Origin: Lamellibrachia satsuma
Lineage: Eukaryota; Annelida; Polychaeta; Sabellida; Siboglinidae
Direction: 5' to 3'
DNA length: 64,000 bases
Assembly: GCA_033239005.1 (NCBI GenBank)
Contig: BSQZ01000006.1
Location: 10,481,662 to 10,545,661 of the forward strand
Positions within the stretch are counted from its first letter, which is position 1; each line of letters opens with the position of its first letter. The notes beneath the pieces are model-generated. The model did no database searches. It was not told the origin of the DNA and worked only from the letters and a program-made list of their open reading frames with translations. Shown here piece after piece: positions 53,524 to 64,000 of the stretch. The translations under genes were made by a program, and so were the position numbers.

Positions 53524-56500
53524 TTTGTACACATGCATGCACACACGCACGCATACACACACAATATTATGAAGAACAAAATACAAAAAGAAGAAACATA
53601 TATATTTATGTATTATTTATTATATACATTATAATTATTAAGACCATTTGGGATTTTTTATTTCCTTCATTTTGGTGTCTGGATCACCTCTGTAACCGTA
53701 GTATTTCTTATGGTAATTTATAGACGAGAATGTGACTGAGTTGTAAACAACATCATCAATCCACAGTTTTAGTCAGCATTATTGATCAGTGCAATGTTCT
53801 CTACATTAAGGATTATAACATCTAAACAGCGTGAAAGCGAATGAAGCACGACATGTGGTCATCATGTACAGTTTTAATGTGACATTAGTAGCATTACCGC
53901 ACACATGCAGAGTCCACACAAGCAGTTAGATCAGGCCACGGGTGTTCAAAATTACATCATGTCAATCAATTTACAGCACCTTTGCACTGCCGCAGCTCCT
54001 GCAAGGTACCTCCTTTGCCACCAGTCAGTGGAGAAAATTTAATCTAACACCAAGTCGTAGAACCGTGGAGTGATTTAGTGGATAGAAAAGGCGTGCCATT
54101 GAACTCTATGTTTCCAACATTTAAAACGTTGGTTTTCAGTGTCAATCTTTCCCGATTAATGTGTGCGACAGATAGGCATACTTATTTATGTATAAATATA
54201 TTTTAAACAAGTAAACGTGGCAGTAAATCGATGAAGGGAGTCTACCAGATGTCTTGAGAAAGACTTATCAACTGTCACCAAGTGTTTTGTTTTGTTGTTT
54301 TTAGTAGCAGTGATCATCAAATTCAAATGCTACAGCAATGTATATTGAGGATATCGGTTGAGATGAGGAGAATGGTTATGATGTGGACCTGGGTTGGCAG
54401 GTTTCTGAAACTGCCAGAAACTCTATTTGTTCATGTTTAAAGACCTAAAATCAAGTACAGTCCAGTCAGTTTGGTTTATTTCAGTATTTTTTGGTTTATT
54501 TAAGTATTTTTTCTCCAAAAGTTATTTCTGGTCTCTTAACATTATATGTTGAAATTCCATGTAATCATGAATAAACATGTCTACTCACACAGTGTTCCAT
54601 ATCAGACAACTGACTTTGACCTAGAGTAGATGGATGTCTCACCGCTACTTTGCAGTGAGGCGAATGTGGCAAATACTATTGAATATGACCAAATTTCAGA
54701 CAAATCAATGTGATCCTTTTCACCTCTCCCCCACTAGCCCATAACCGTGGGTGATCATTGGCAGAGTTAAAAATTAACGGTGTTCCGGTGGCCCGAGTCT
54801 ACCAAAATGCATTTGGACTACCAAACCACTCATGTACGGTGGTCCAGTGGGCCACTGGAAATTTTGGGCCATTTTTTAGACCATGTTCACCCGTGAGTCA
54901 GTGCCAAGTGCCAGACGGTCTTTATAATGGCTGATAAAACACAGGAGATACTCTATATGATGAGACACCGACCAACGCACTTGCGCCACTGAGTTGCCAT
55001 AATCAGTCATGACGTAACATGACATGGAAAATACGTCAGTTCACCGATAAAAACAATGTTGAAATATCGCTTGATCTCGCGTTAGACATAAAAGTGTTTT
55101 GCTGCAAAACGCGATATATATATATATATATATATGCCACGATAATGACTGATGAAATAATGGTTTTTCTATCTATCGATTAATGTGCAATAGAACATGA
55201 TTTATATAAAAACCGCACAAATTGGCGATAACGCGTTTTGCATAAAAATGCTTTATTCAATTGATGAAATAATTCTTATTGATTTACAATATTGATCTCC
55301 TAGGCAAAGTTTTCTTAATTGTTTTCAATGTAGCATGTTATGTTGAGCATAGCATATTATTTTTTTTATCAGTAACATTGTCTTTACTTATACAGTATGT
55401 CAAATCTAAATACAATAAAAAATAACGTGTTTGTGCATTATTTTGTTTGAGTTTCACACAACAAAGTTACTTTCAGTTCACTTAATCTGGTACGGACCAC
55501 CAGAAATTTGGCCACTGCTCAGAAAAGTAAATTTCTATCCCTGATTGGGCCACCTTGTAACTTCACTGTTACCGGTCTCTCGTATAACCGTCTCACGTCA
55601 GGACCTTCCACCTACTTCATTCAGCAGTCAGCCCTGACGTGATTTCGAATAGACAACTAATACACGTTGGCGTATTCTACAGGTTCGACCTACAGTGTAG
55701 GCTTTTATTGGTGCACGTTACATCAATTGGTTATAGCGCTACTAACATATGTATACAAGTCCTCTCGAGGGTTGAAGATCTCCCTTGGTATTGGAAGGTG
55801 AGATCCCAGTAGTAGGTTCTCTCAGCTCTCCCCCATTAGTAGGCAAACTGGTCTCTACTTACAGTTAAGTTGGAAACATGGGTATGTTTCCTATCACGTA
55901 CGCCAGTCACGCTCTTCGTGTAGCCCCTTCTGCATTGAAATGCTAAATAAAATATGTTGTGCACCTCCATTGTCGAACAAGCTAAGCTGGGAATTCATGG
56001 AACCCATAACTCAACTCTCATCTATAGGTATGACATTGCGTAGATGACCGTACCGTTGGCCAATGCAATATTAATCGTCTTTCCCTGGTTCAACAAACAC
56101 CTCTGCTTGTCTGTCGGCGAGTGTTGAATAGAGCATTGAGCATGATTCAGTGATACGTATTGATGTGTCTACATAAATTATATTACAACCTGATGACCTG
56201 ACAATCTGTCTCCCCCTCTGCCACTTGCGTCTCATGGAAATCAAGGCCCGTCTTTGTTTTTTTTATAAATTGTCTGTCCTATTGATTTATTATATATGTT
56301 GGCACTGCCTACCTTTCAGTTTGATCTAGTTTGATCAAGTGAAGTGTCTTATTAGATTGGTGGGAGTGAAGTAGTCAGTTATGAAAGGAAGGATTGTACC
56401 ACACGTGGAGACGAGTGTGGGACGCGGTAGCTTGGGGGTTAGACTGCTGCACTATCGATCAAGAGGATCATGGTTCAAGTCCACCTTCTGCTGTTTCGAA

Positions 56501-59500
56501 ATTTCATTCACCCCACATTGTCTGTGTCTTTTGGAAGAGACACTAAGAGCTGCTGGTGTCTATGTCCCATCTACCTGGTGTCTATGTCCTGTCTACCTGG
56601 TGTCTATGTCCTGTCTACCTGGTGTCTATGTCTCGTCTACCTGGTGTCTGTCTCGTCTACCTGGTGTGCGTCTCGTCTACCGGGTGTCTGTCCCATCTAT
56701 CTGGTGTCTGTCCCGTCTACCTGGTGTCTGTCCCGTCTACCTGGTGTCTATGTCTCGTCTACCTGGTGTCTATGTCTCGTCTACCTAGTGTCTATGTCTC
56801 GTCTACCTGGTGTCTGTCCCGTCTACCTGGTGTCTGTCCCGTCTACCTGGTGTCTATGTCACGTCTACCTGGTGTCTGTCCCGTCTACCAGGGAAAAACC
56901 ACACAGGTGGCAAATGCAGGGTTTTTGTTAAGAGTGGTTTTTGCAGTGACCATGAACCCCAAAGCAGGGACCACTTATCATGTTCATCGTGTGGCCTAGT
57001 GACTACGTAACACAGACCACTGTCTGTGGATACACCAGGAACTTATATAATATTATAACATAATTGTATCTTAAAATTTCAGGAGTTTAGTTTATATAGC
57101 AATAAAAATTACTGTTTTGCCTAATCACCTTTTTCTCCCAAATAGGCCAATAATGGCCATACACATATTCATGTCCGTGTAACAAATTAATGAAAATATT
57201 ACAAATTATCGCACGACAACAAATAGCAAAGGTTACTAATAGTACATCGTTTGCCACAATTTGTCACATAATTGTCCTGCTTTGGGGTGTGTTGGGGGGG
57301 GGTATTTCAAGGTTGATTTGACAACACTTGCTTCTTTACGTCACACATTTTTTTAAAAAGGAAGCAAGTGACACTAAGTCACCAAATAATCAACGTCATA
57401 AACAGTATAGTAACTTAGGCAAAAATCGTTGCACTGAGCCAGTTGCTATACGTAATATGATATGCCGTTTTCACAAAAAACATTCTAAATCACTAACAAT
57501 TATTTCACCATTGCAGTGCAAACAAATTGTTAGAAAAGTTGTTTTTTTTTTATTAAAAAAAATACTGTGTCGTAATATGCACGAGAGCAAAGCAATACTA
57601 TGTTTTGTCTGATATATCAAAAACATGTTACCGTCACTTGATCCGTTTTGTCATTTCAGTATATAGTATATAGGCAAAGTCAATCGCCATACAATTTTTT
57701 CTGTCTGGCTTTTGTTGTTGTATAGGCGAAGGACCTGCACGTCAAAAACGTATGCATTTTCATGAAACGTAAAACCTTACAAAAATGCCATAAACAGAGC
57801 AATAAACACATATTTCATGGCTGTATGAGTTCTAATATTTATATCACTAAAGTTACCTGACAGTAACCAACCATGTAAAAGTGTGAAGTTATTACCTTTT
57901 TGTCAGAATGCATGTGTTTTTGACATCTCACAGAACACTGGATGTTTTGTGAGCGTGAATACAAACCGGGAATCTTGTAGATCGATATAAGGTCACGCTA
58001 AGAATTGCCATCTGCTGGCCATAGAGTTACATCATTAATCATCCCCCTATAAACTAACTAGTGTGTAAATGACAGTGAACACAACAGCTGATTCACTATC
58101 AGTCTAGTGAGCACATCACTCAGCACTGTCACTGAGAGCCACTGACCAGGGAACCCCTGAAACTCATTAGTGTAGACAGCCTGTGTTTGGGACTTTACAG
58201 GTCATGGGAGGTGAATGACCCACCCTAGGGAAACTCTGTAGCCCCTGTATTAGTGACAGGAGATAGTTGATTCATACCCTTGGGAAACATCTACGCTAAG
58301 CAACATAGTTTTGTTTATGTTACCTAGCAGTAAGAGCCTGTGTATCTAACTGATTATGATAATAGTTTCATGTAACATGTAGTTGTATATCAAATCAAAT
58401 TTATTGTAACTCTACAATATATACAAATCAAACCAAGGTAAACCCTATATGATAATGTAAAGAGAACAATAGGGGAAGAACATTATACAATGTTATACTC
58501 CCTAGTATATATTTCAATACATAATTATATCATAGTATTAAACACAAAAATAGCGTGCAGGTGTAGAAAACGAACAAATTGTGATTGTGATATATGTTAT
58601 ATATTGACATCATTGTGTAATATAAATTGCTTAAGTATACATTTGTAGTTTATTATTGAATAAGAAGTAAAGTTGAGTCTTGTGTTAAAATAATTCCAAA
58701 TTATAGCACCCTTAGTTCTTACAGAACGAAGTCTTATTTCTAAAGTTGCCATGGATATGTGTATTTTTGTAGATTGTCTTGTATTGTAACTATGAACATC
58801 TTGATTAAGTTTAAACATATTACCAAAAATTGTTGGTAGAAGACCAGTGTTGTATTTATACATAAACATTTGTATTGAGTAGACATATAGTTGTCTAAAC
58901 GTTAAGATGCTTAGTAGTTTAAAGATAGGTTTTGTATGAGTTGACATATTAGCTGATACGAGCATTCTCACTGCTTTCTTTTGCACCTTTATAATACTTG
59001 AACAATATGAGTCAAATGCACCACCCCACACTTCAATACAATATGTCAAATGAGGGAATAAAAACGAGTAATATAAGGTGACCAGGCATGGTCTAGTTAA
59101 AAATCTTTTGGCTTTGTTGATAATGCCTACCCCTTTATAGATTTTACATTTAACTTTGTTAATATGTTCAGCCCAATTAAGTTTGTTATCAATAGTAATG
59201 CCAAGAAATGTTGTAGAAGATACTTGTTTAATAGCATTATCATTAATTTCAAGTTTTGTCGGTTTGATAAGTTTTTTGTTAGTCCCCTAGCACAAATTGT
59301 TTGTTTTGTAGTGCTTCTGATATTTGGTCTACAATGGTCATTAGTGCCAAGCTAGTGGAGTGATTTTTTCGAAAACCAAACTGATATTTGTACAGAATGT
59401 TATACTTATTAATAAAACTTATTCAGCCTGTTATACATTAGTCTTTCCAATATTTTAGAGAAAGTTGGTAATATTGAAATTGGTCGGTAGTTAGAAAATA

Positions 59501-62500
59501 TTGTTTTTTCCTTAGATTTGTAGATAGGTATTACCTTAGCTATTTTTAACTCATCTGGGAATATTCCAGTATTTATAGAGAGATTATATAAATATGTTAA
59601 TGGTTTAATAAAGCTTTTATATGTTTTTTTTAATTACGTTACTGGAAATATCATCCCATCCAGGACTAGATATTTTGAGAGAGTTTACTATTGCTGATAC
59701 CTCATTTTCAGTTACCAGTTCAAGATATATAGTTTTAGTATTGCTGTTTTTGATGTATGACATAGGGTCTGTTTGGTTCTGTGGAATGTTTTTTGCTAGG
59801 TTAGAGCCAACATTTATATAGAATTTATTAAAACATTCGCTTATTTGTTTTTTGTCTGATGTTACTACTTTGTTGACGATGAATTTTGTCTGCGTTATAC
59901 GTTCATGTTTCTTGTTTATTATTTCTTTTAAAACGGACCAAGACTTTTTAAGGTTATGCTTATTTTCTTCAAAGAGAGTTGCGTAATATTCACGTTCAGA
60001 TTTCCTTAGTAAGCCATTCAACTTACTTTTGTATTCTTTATATTTAGTTTCGTTATATCTTGTGTTTTGTCTCATATATTTAACATATAGTCTATTCTTC
60101 TCTTTTATTGAGTTTTTTTAGCCCATATGTTAGCCATGGTTTCCTATTCTTGTAGTTAAGCTTGACTTATAAAATACTGAGTAGGCTGTTTGACAATTAT
60201 TTGTGTATGTCATAATATCCCAGTCAAGATTTTGCATGTTATTATAAAATGTATCTATGTTTGCCTGGGAAAAGTTGATGTTTGTTGTGTATTTAAGATT
60301 GTTGGTTAATTTGCAATTATTATCAATGAGAAATATTGGGAAGTGGTCAGATATATCTGTATACATAATGCCCTGGAGCATGTTTTTATGATTATTTGTA
60401 AAAAATAAGCCGGGTAAATTACCCGGGTTCTGGCTCTTTACAAAAACCTTGAAATGTGTAACTTGTTGTGGACTCCATCTCTCAACCACACGAGTCATGG
60501 CAGAATGATCTGAATACTGCTAAGTATCTCACATATGGACATGGTCGAATGAATTAATGATGTTGTCATGACAACTGTTGCAGGAGGTCACCTGATCAAC
60601 ACAAACTGTTCTTCGACCTACAACAGGTCAGTGATATGAATTATAATTCTCATGAAGGGTGTTAGACACCAACCAATACATTATATTTATATACATTCTT
60701 GTTTTATTAATTTATTATACAATTAAGATGGTGTACAGAGTTAAAAGTCCAGATCATAGTCCTATCAAAATTATTTTACCCTAGTTTATGACCATCTACA
60801 TTGAAGTTAGTGAGATGTTTCAATGAAAGGCTGGCTGTTAACATCTTATAAAGAGAATGCCATTGACTAAACTTAACTTTAGTAATTGCTACAAATGGTT
60901 TGTTCGTCTTAATTTATAAAATAATTTATGAAAGGCAGTGATTGTTGATTTATTTGTGAATTAGCATGTCATGATTCTTTGTGTGAACCATCGGTTTTTG
61001 ACAACATAGACGATTAATATCGAATATCCAATGCAGTGTGCAAGATTATTAAGATGAAAGCTTTTCATTACTTTCCTTTCGTTGTGTCAGCGAATTGCAC
61101 TGTGTGTTCAAACTCTGCCTAACTGGAATTACTTGATACCAGTTGATGGGATCATGTGACTTGGTGTAAAATATATGTAGATGTAGAATGTTGTATGATG
61201 TTAAACTGTCAAAGGCAGCATTCCTAAATTATAAAATATCTAAATGTATAGAATTTCCTGGGTGCATCTTTTTGGAGTTGACCAGTCTACTGAATGACAA
61301 ACTCTGTGTACCTGGGTAGTTATAGTTTATCAAATTTTTTTTTATATTTAACCGTTTTATGTGATAGTTTTAATTACATGATCATTAATGATCAATAATT
61401 GACATACAGCTTCTGTTTATAATAACCACTGATGTGTTCCTTTACCAAATAACAGTTGTCATGCTTTACTCACAGATATGCACTTTGCTGCAAAATGTCA
61501 GTGGAATTTGACACATTCATTGCTTCAAAGAAACGGTAAGAATGACTGATTTTGTGGTAGAACTCGGTGAGTTAAAACTAGAAGCTTCTAAACAGTATTG
61601 ACGTTATCCATATGCAATGCTTTAATTTATATATCGCTGTTGAAGAGTCAAAACAATGGAAGTCCATTTTGATCTGCACCGTGTCGTTGGTTAGAAATGT
61701 GTCTATTAGACTAACTTCTAACACAAGAAAGTAGACTTTCCTTGTTGTTGACGTGACTAGTGTTCCATGCCAAAATATGTCTTATGAACCTCTTTATGCC
61801 TCATTTTTAACATGAGATCTAGCAAGATTTCAAAAGGTACCCATTTTTAGCATCTAACAATATTGACTGCATTGACTATACACCTGTACCAAGAAGAAGT
61901 TCATTGCTTGATATTGGCAAGTGTTTTGTTGATTGCAATGTGGCCGTGCTGCAGGTGGTTTTGCCACGTTGACGATGACACATACGTGAATGTACCTGCC
62001 CTGGTGACGCTGCTGCAACAGTACAACGACACCACTGACTGGTACCTCGGCAAGCCCAGTCTCAGCTACCCATTAAAGATGAGAGACATAGATGAACCAG
62101 AGGTAAATCTGTCCCTACTGTGTGGACCCCGTAATATACAGGCCCATATAAAACAATTGATACCCAGTGTACCCAGACCATAGATGCCAGTTTCCTGCTT
62201 TTCATGAACATTTGCTGCTTTTCCACGAGCAGACGACGATACCCATGCCAAAGATAAAATGTTGGGTTTTGTCCAAAATTTTGTCCGAAATATTTCTGAG
62301 TTAGGAAAAATATGAACTGGCACTGTAGTTGGTACAGTGGTATCCCTGGTGGTGAGTGTTGTCATGAAACTTTCTAGTTCTACCGGAGTTGGTGAACACT
62401 TGTTTCTTGTAAAATCATAGTAGAGTGCAGGGAAAAGTTTGATGTTTTGAATTGCAACTAAAGTTTGCATATTATTTAACTATAATGTTGATGTTTTTAA

Positions 62501-63357
62501 ATCTGTAAATTAATGTTTTAGAATTGTAAATTGATGTTTCAGAATGTCTAAATTACTGTATTTGAATTGTAAATTAAATGTTTTAGGTGTTTGTGTAATT
62601 ATTAAATTTTATTTGTTGTAAATCTGTGAACTCTGTTTTGAATTATGTATTTCATTTTGTGTTGCTTAAAAGGATAAAGTAAGAGTGTATGTGATGTCCA
62701 TTGCAAAAACATGCGGTAGACACTTAAAATAAAGCTTTCTACGAGTAGTTTTTGTGTTATTCTATGTGCTAGTCATTGAAAACCTGACATAAATTTGATT
62801 ATGTGATTTGTTTGCAGCAGCAGATTGCCTTCTGGTTTGCGACTGGTGGAGCCGGCTTCTGTCTCAGTCGGAGTATTGCCCTCAAGATGGTGCCATTTGC
62901 CAGGTAAGATGGCGATTGTTTAGTTATAGGCAATATTCAACATTTTTTATTGGTTTACAGCTAGTTGGAGTTTCGTATAATTAGAATACTGACATTATTT
63001 GAATTTTTTTATCTCTGAGTACATCTAAAATTAACGAGGTTATAGTTTCTTGCTGTAGTGCATTGAGCCTCTGAAAGATCGCGATAGCAACTCATTTTGT
63101 ATGTATATTATTTTTCACCAATCAAGATCTTACGAATATTAATAAATTCAGTATCGCAGTATCCTACAAAACAGTTGTTCAGTGAACCAATGAAAATCAT
63201 TGTACATTTCCTTTAAAGGTAAAAGCAAATATTTGTACTGAACCATCTTCTTAACGGTCCAACTTTGATGAAAATATTTTTGCAAAATGATATATATACA
63301 TGTGTGTGCGTGCGCGCGTGTGCACGCGCGTGTTGTGTGGTGTGTGTGTGTGAGTAC

Positions 63358-63388
<31 letters not shown>

Positions 63389-63526
63389 AAATCTGCATGA
63401 TTAGTAATAAGTAAATGACATATTGTACATGTTGTAATTTTAATCTTTCTTTCAGTGGTGGTCGTCTGGAAACTGCTTGCCGCAAAATACGGCTGCCCGA
63501 CGACTGCACCATAGGATACTTTGTAT
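46811..63526 (+). CDS. FNG: Fringe beta-1,3-N-acetylglucosaminyltransferase, seven exons, 3' end outside window
   Basis: Golgi type II enzyme that adds GlcNAc to O-fucose on EGF repeats of Notch and so changes ligand preference. Exons 46811-47257, 51312-51360, 60584-60626, 61476-61535, 61955-62102, 62818-62903 and 63456-63526 agree in phase and give 301 residues plus one base. Order: short basic N-terminus MPRRFVR; signal anchor about 8-31; stem to about 115; Fringe domain from DIFISVKT. Key features: [12 protein letters not shown], an NCS N-glycan site at 173, the metal-binding DDD at 206-208 in [25 protein letters not shown], and the conserved LPDDCTIGY at 291-299 containing the catalytic-type aspartate. 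The remaining ~80 residues lie beyond the window. Shares its promoter with STX8. Confidence 0.95.
49524..49974. mobile_element. hAT-type MITE, ~451 bp, related to the one at 45.7 kb
   Basis: Ends CAGGGCGCAGTGTGTCGCAG and, reverse-complemented, CAGGGCTGGGCAGCAGAACT. Flanks ATCTCTAT (49516-49523) and ATCTGTAT (49975-49982) are an 8-bp target duplication with one mismatch. The interior again consists of AAGTACTT / TACTTGTACT repeats, as in the first MITE, but the ends are more diverged, so this copy or subfamily is older. Confidence 0.85.
50880..51050 (+). repeat. Dispersed repeat shared with 32.0 kb, copy 2
   Basis: GTATGTGGGTGGGTTATGGG, TCCACTTGGAGTTGGATTAT, CAGTTGAACTTTTGCCATAA, TCAGCTGCAGTGACAA and GTACAGTGCCTCTAA match the order of blocks at 31960-32160. 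Confidence 0.6.
51312..51360 (+). CDS. FNG: Fringe exon 2
   Basis: 49 bp, acceptor TCTGTCTTCAG|GTG, donor ACAC|GTAAGT. Encodes [16 protein letters not shown], the FTD-x-D block of the Fringe nucleotide-sugar binding fold. Confidence 0.93.
53003..53081. repeat. TA microsatellite (~39 units)
   Basis: Longest pure TA run in the window. It is followed by TTGAAGACTGTCCATAGCGG and TGTCCATTATGGAAAGGTGT, a repeated TGTCCATTAT motif that may be the end of an old transposon. Confidence 0.97.
53477..53522. repeat. TA microsatellite (~23 units)
   Basis: TA run preceded by TGTGTG and followed by an ACACACGCACGCATACACAC-type tract, forming a composite simple repeat. Confidence 0.95.
54762..55543. mobile_element. 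Non-autonomous DNA transposon with imperfect inverted ends
   Basis: Left end CAGAGTTAAAAATTAACGGT; right end reverse-complemented CAGGGATAGAAATTTACTTT; clearly related. Sub-terminal blocks also pair: GGTGGCCCGAG..ACCAAA on the left with the GTACGGACCACCAGAAATTT region on the right. ATTGG flanks both sides directly (54757-54761 and 55544-55548). No transposase frame was seen. Superfamily not certain. Confidence 0.6.
55114..55135. repeat. Short TA microsatellite
   Basis: Eleven AT units inside the DNA transposon at 54762-55543. Confidence 0.9.
56400..57060 (+). mobile_element. tRNA-derived SINE with an internal 20/22-bp minisatellite
   Basis: Head: GGTAGCTTGGGGGTTAGACT (A-box-like) and ATGGTTCAAGTCCA (B-box-like), then CTGCTGTTTCGAAATTTCAT, TCACCCCACATTGTCTGTGT and AGACACTAAGAGCTGCTGG, collinear with the SINE at 45.6 kb. 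Immediately after this box a minisatellite begins (56555-56890). A unique-looking tail follows; the right boundary is approximate. Confidence 0.75.
56555..56890 (+). repeat. Minisatellite of interleaved 22- and 20-bp units (~16)
   Basis: Units GGTGTCTATGTCCTGTCTAC+CT (22 bp) and GGTGTCTGTCCCGTCTACCT (20 bp, lacking AT). The two lengths alternate in blocks. Because unit length is not a multiple of three, all three frames stay open and give [15 protein letters not shown] artefact peptides; these are not genes. Confidence 0.95.
58390..60410 (-). mobile_element. Jockey/CR1-superfamily LINE, 5'-truncated and internally deleted
   Basis: Read on the minus strand. Endonuclease C-terminus with the conserved SDHFPIF (60330-60300 region); pre-RT linker [22 protein letters not shown] start with [35 protein letters not shown] and the beginning of the motif before the catalytic core (NKQFVLGD). 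The frame then jumps directly to [28 protein letters not shown], and the C-terminal [13 protein letters not shown] region. The whole palm segment with the YADD box is missing. Several stops are also present. Non-functional. Confidence 0.85.
60584..60626 (+). CDS. FNG: Fringe exon 3
   Basis: 43 bp. Acceptor ACTGTTGCAG|GA; donor AACAG|GTCAGT. The split Arg codon is followed by [13 protein letters not shown], equivalent to the GN-V-V-I-T-N-C-S segment of vertebrate Fringe proteins. N-C-S is a conserved N-glycosylation sequon. Confidence 0.93.
61476..61535 (+). CDS. FNG: Fringe exon 4
   Basis: 60 bp. Acceptor TTTACTCACAG|A; donor AAACG|GTAAGA. Encodes [19 protein letters not shown], matching LSCKMAVEYDRFIESGRK of vertebrate LFNG. 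Confidence 0.94.
61955..62102 (+). CDS. FNG: Fringe exon 5: DDD metal-binding motif
   Basis: 148 bp. Acceptor GTGCTGCAG|G; donor GAG|GTAAAT. Encodes [20 protein letters not shown] and [18 protein letters not shown] (206-208) coordinates the manganese of UDP-GlcNAc. Confidence 0.96.
62818..62903 (+). CDS. FNG: Fringe exon 6 (tandem NAGNAG acceptor)
   Basis: 86 bp if the first acceptor is used. TTTGCAGCAGCAG|ATT offers three in-frame acceptors three bases apart (starts 62818, 62821, 62824), which add two, one or no Gln. Then [20 protein letters not shown] and KMVPFA; donor CAG|GTAAGA. Confidence 0.93.
63456..63526 (+). CDS. FNG: Fringe exon 7: catalytic-aspartate segment
   Basis: 71 bp. Acceptor TTTCTTTCAG|T; donor GTAT|GTGAGT. 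Encodes [20 protein letters not shown] and YFV. It ends in phase 1 and the next exon lies outside the window. Confidence 0.95.
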
Positions 63527-63577
63527 GTGAGTACCCCGCATGTCATGTCTTGAAAAAAGGACAAGAACCACAGTAGC

Positions 63578-63990
63578 CAGGTGGTTATCCCATTGTTAGA
63601 AGATGTCTCAGAGAGGGTAGACTGGGTCCTGAAGAAATACGGGGTTTCCACAGCCATGCGTCCCCACACAACACTGAGACGTCTGTTGGTACACCCAAAG
63701 GACAAAGTAGAACCACAAGAACAGGGTGAACTAGTCTACCAAATACCGTGTAAGAGTTGTGGCGCAGCCTACGTAGGATACACAGGGAGGTTGTTTAAGA
63801 CTAGGCTAAATGACCACAAGAAAGATGTAGAGAATGCACTAAAAGAGCAATACGTGAGGAGCGAGAAGAAGCGGTCGCAGTGCACCATCAACAGTCAGCC
63901 CTTACAGACCACACAACCAATAAAAATCGTATCATAGACTGGGAGGGAGTAAAAGTGGCAGAAAATAACCATTTCAACGTAAGCACATGA
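63578..63990 (+). mobile_element. Penelope-like element 3' end (RT tail plus GIY-YIG domain), frameshifted
   Basis: Frame 1 (from about 63578): VIPLLEDVSERVDWVLKKYG and TLRRLLVHPKDKV, the end of a Penelope-like reverse transcriptase. Then comes a GIY-YIG endonuclease core with LVYQIPCKSC, AYVGYTGR and the catalytic-type arginine in FKTRLNDH. Near 63875 the family-like reading moves to another frame and continues SALTDHTTNKNRIIDWEGVK to TGA at 63988-63990. So the copy is 5' truncated and broken. It sits about 50 bases past the donor of Fringe exon 7, in the same orientation. Confidence 0.85.
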
Positions 63991-64000
63991 ATTAGCTTTA

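Larger units (their letters stand above)
51361..60583 (+). other. Fringe intron 2 (9.2 kb)
   Basis: Largest intron in the window. It carries TA microsatellites (53003-53081, 53477-53522, 55114-55135), a DNA transposon relic (54762-55543), a SINE with a minisatellite (56400-57060) and a truncated LINE on the minus strand (58390-60410). 51.4-52.9, 53.6-54.7, 55.6-56.3 and 57.1-58.3 kb show nothing I can name. Confidence 0.75.

Noticed and set aside
52904..53723. Frames rich in Ile-Tyr repeats
   Set aside because: Artefacts of TA microsatellites; no homologous flanking domains.
56381..57010. Three overlapping frames with repeated [14 protein letters not shown] peptides, resembling a repeat protein
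   Set aside because: All three frames are open because the 20/22-bp minisatellite has no stop in any phase. The sequence lies inside a SINE.

Overview
This is eukaryotic nuclear DNA from an animal, most likely a bilaterian invertebrate. The evidence is spliced genes with GT/AG introns of 0.4-9 kb, long TG and TA microsatellites, tRNA-derived SINEs, CR1-like LINE relics, a Penelope-like element and hAT-type MITEs. I cannot place the phylum from sequence alone. The presence of netrin, syntaxin-8 and Fringe fits a lophotrochozoan or an invertebrate deuterostome equally well.

Three real protein-coding genes are visible, and I joined their exons by phase and homology. (1) A netrin gene on the + strand supplies its last three coding exons at 6687-6836, 12579-12647 and 13925-14244. 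They encode the third laminin-type EGF module, a short linker and the C-terminal NTR domain. The 5' exons lie upstream of the window. (2) A complete syntaxin-8 (STX8) gene lies on the - strand in eight coding exons between 46649 and 28703 and encodes 238 residues. (3) A Fringe glycosyltransferase gene on the + strand starts at 46811; seven coding exons (301 residues) are visible before the window ends.

Layout: netrin and STX8 are tail to tail with about 14.5 kb between stop codons. STX8 and Fringe are head to head with only 161 bp between start codons, so they must share a bidirectional promoter; it carries an ETS palindrome and an NRF1-like site. From general knowledge, human NTN1 and STX8 are also convergent neighbours, so half of this arrangement appears ancient.

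The three products work in separate pathways: extracellular axon guidance, late endosomal membrane fusion, and Golgi O-fucose elongation on Notch. Nothing suggests that they form one functional system. Most remaining sequence is introns and intergenic repeats. The most striking is a 31-bp minisatellite that has copied the 3' splice site of the last STX8 exon about 15 times. Others are a pure 500-bp TG tract in the last netrin intron, two related hAT MITEs with 8-bp target duplications (one inserted inside a SINE), SINEs carrying locus-specific internal minisatellites, and several LINE and Penelope relics.

Base composition changes along the window. The left part (about 1-34 kb) is rich in CpG. 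The right part is CpG-poor and AT-rich except around the STX8/Fringe promoter. This resembles the footprint of mosaic gene-body methylation. I found no convincing undescribed gene system.
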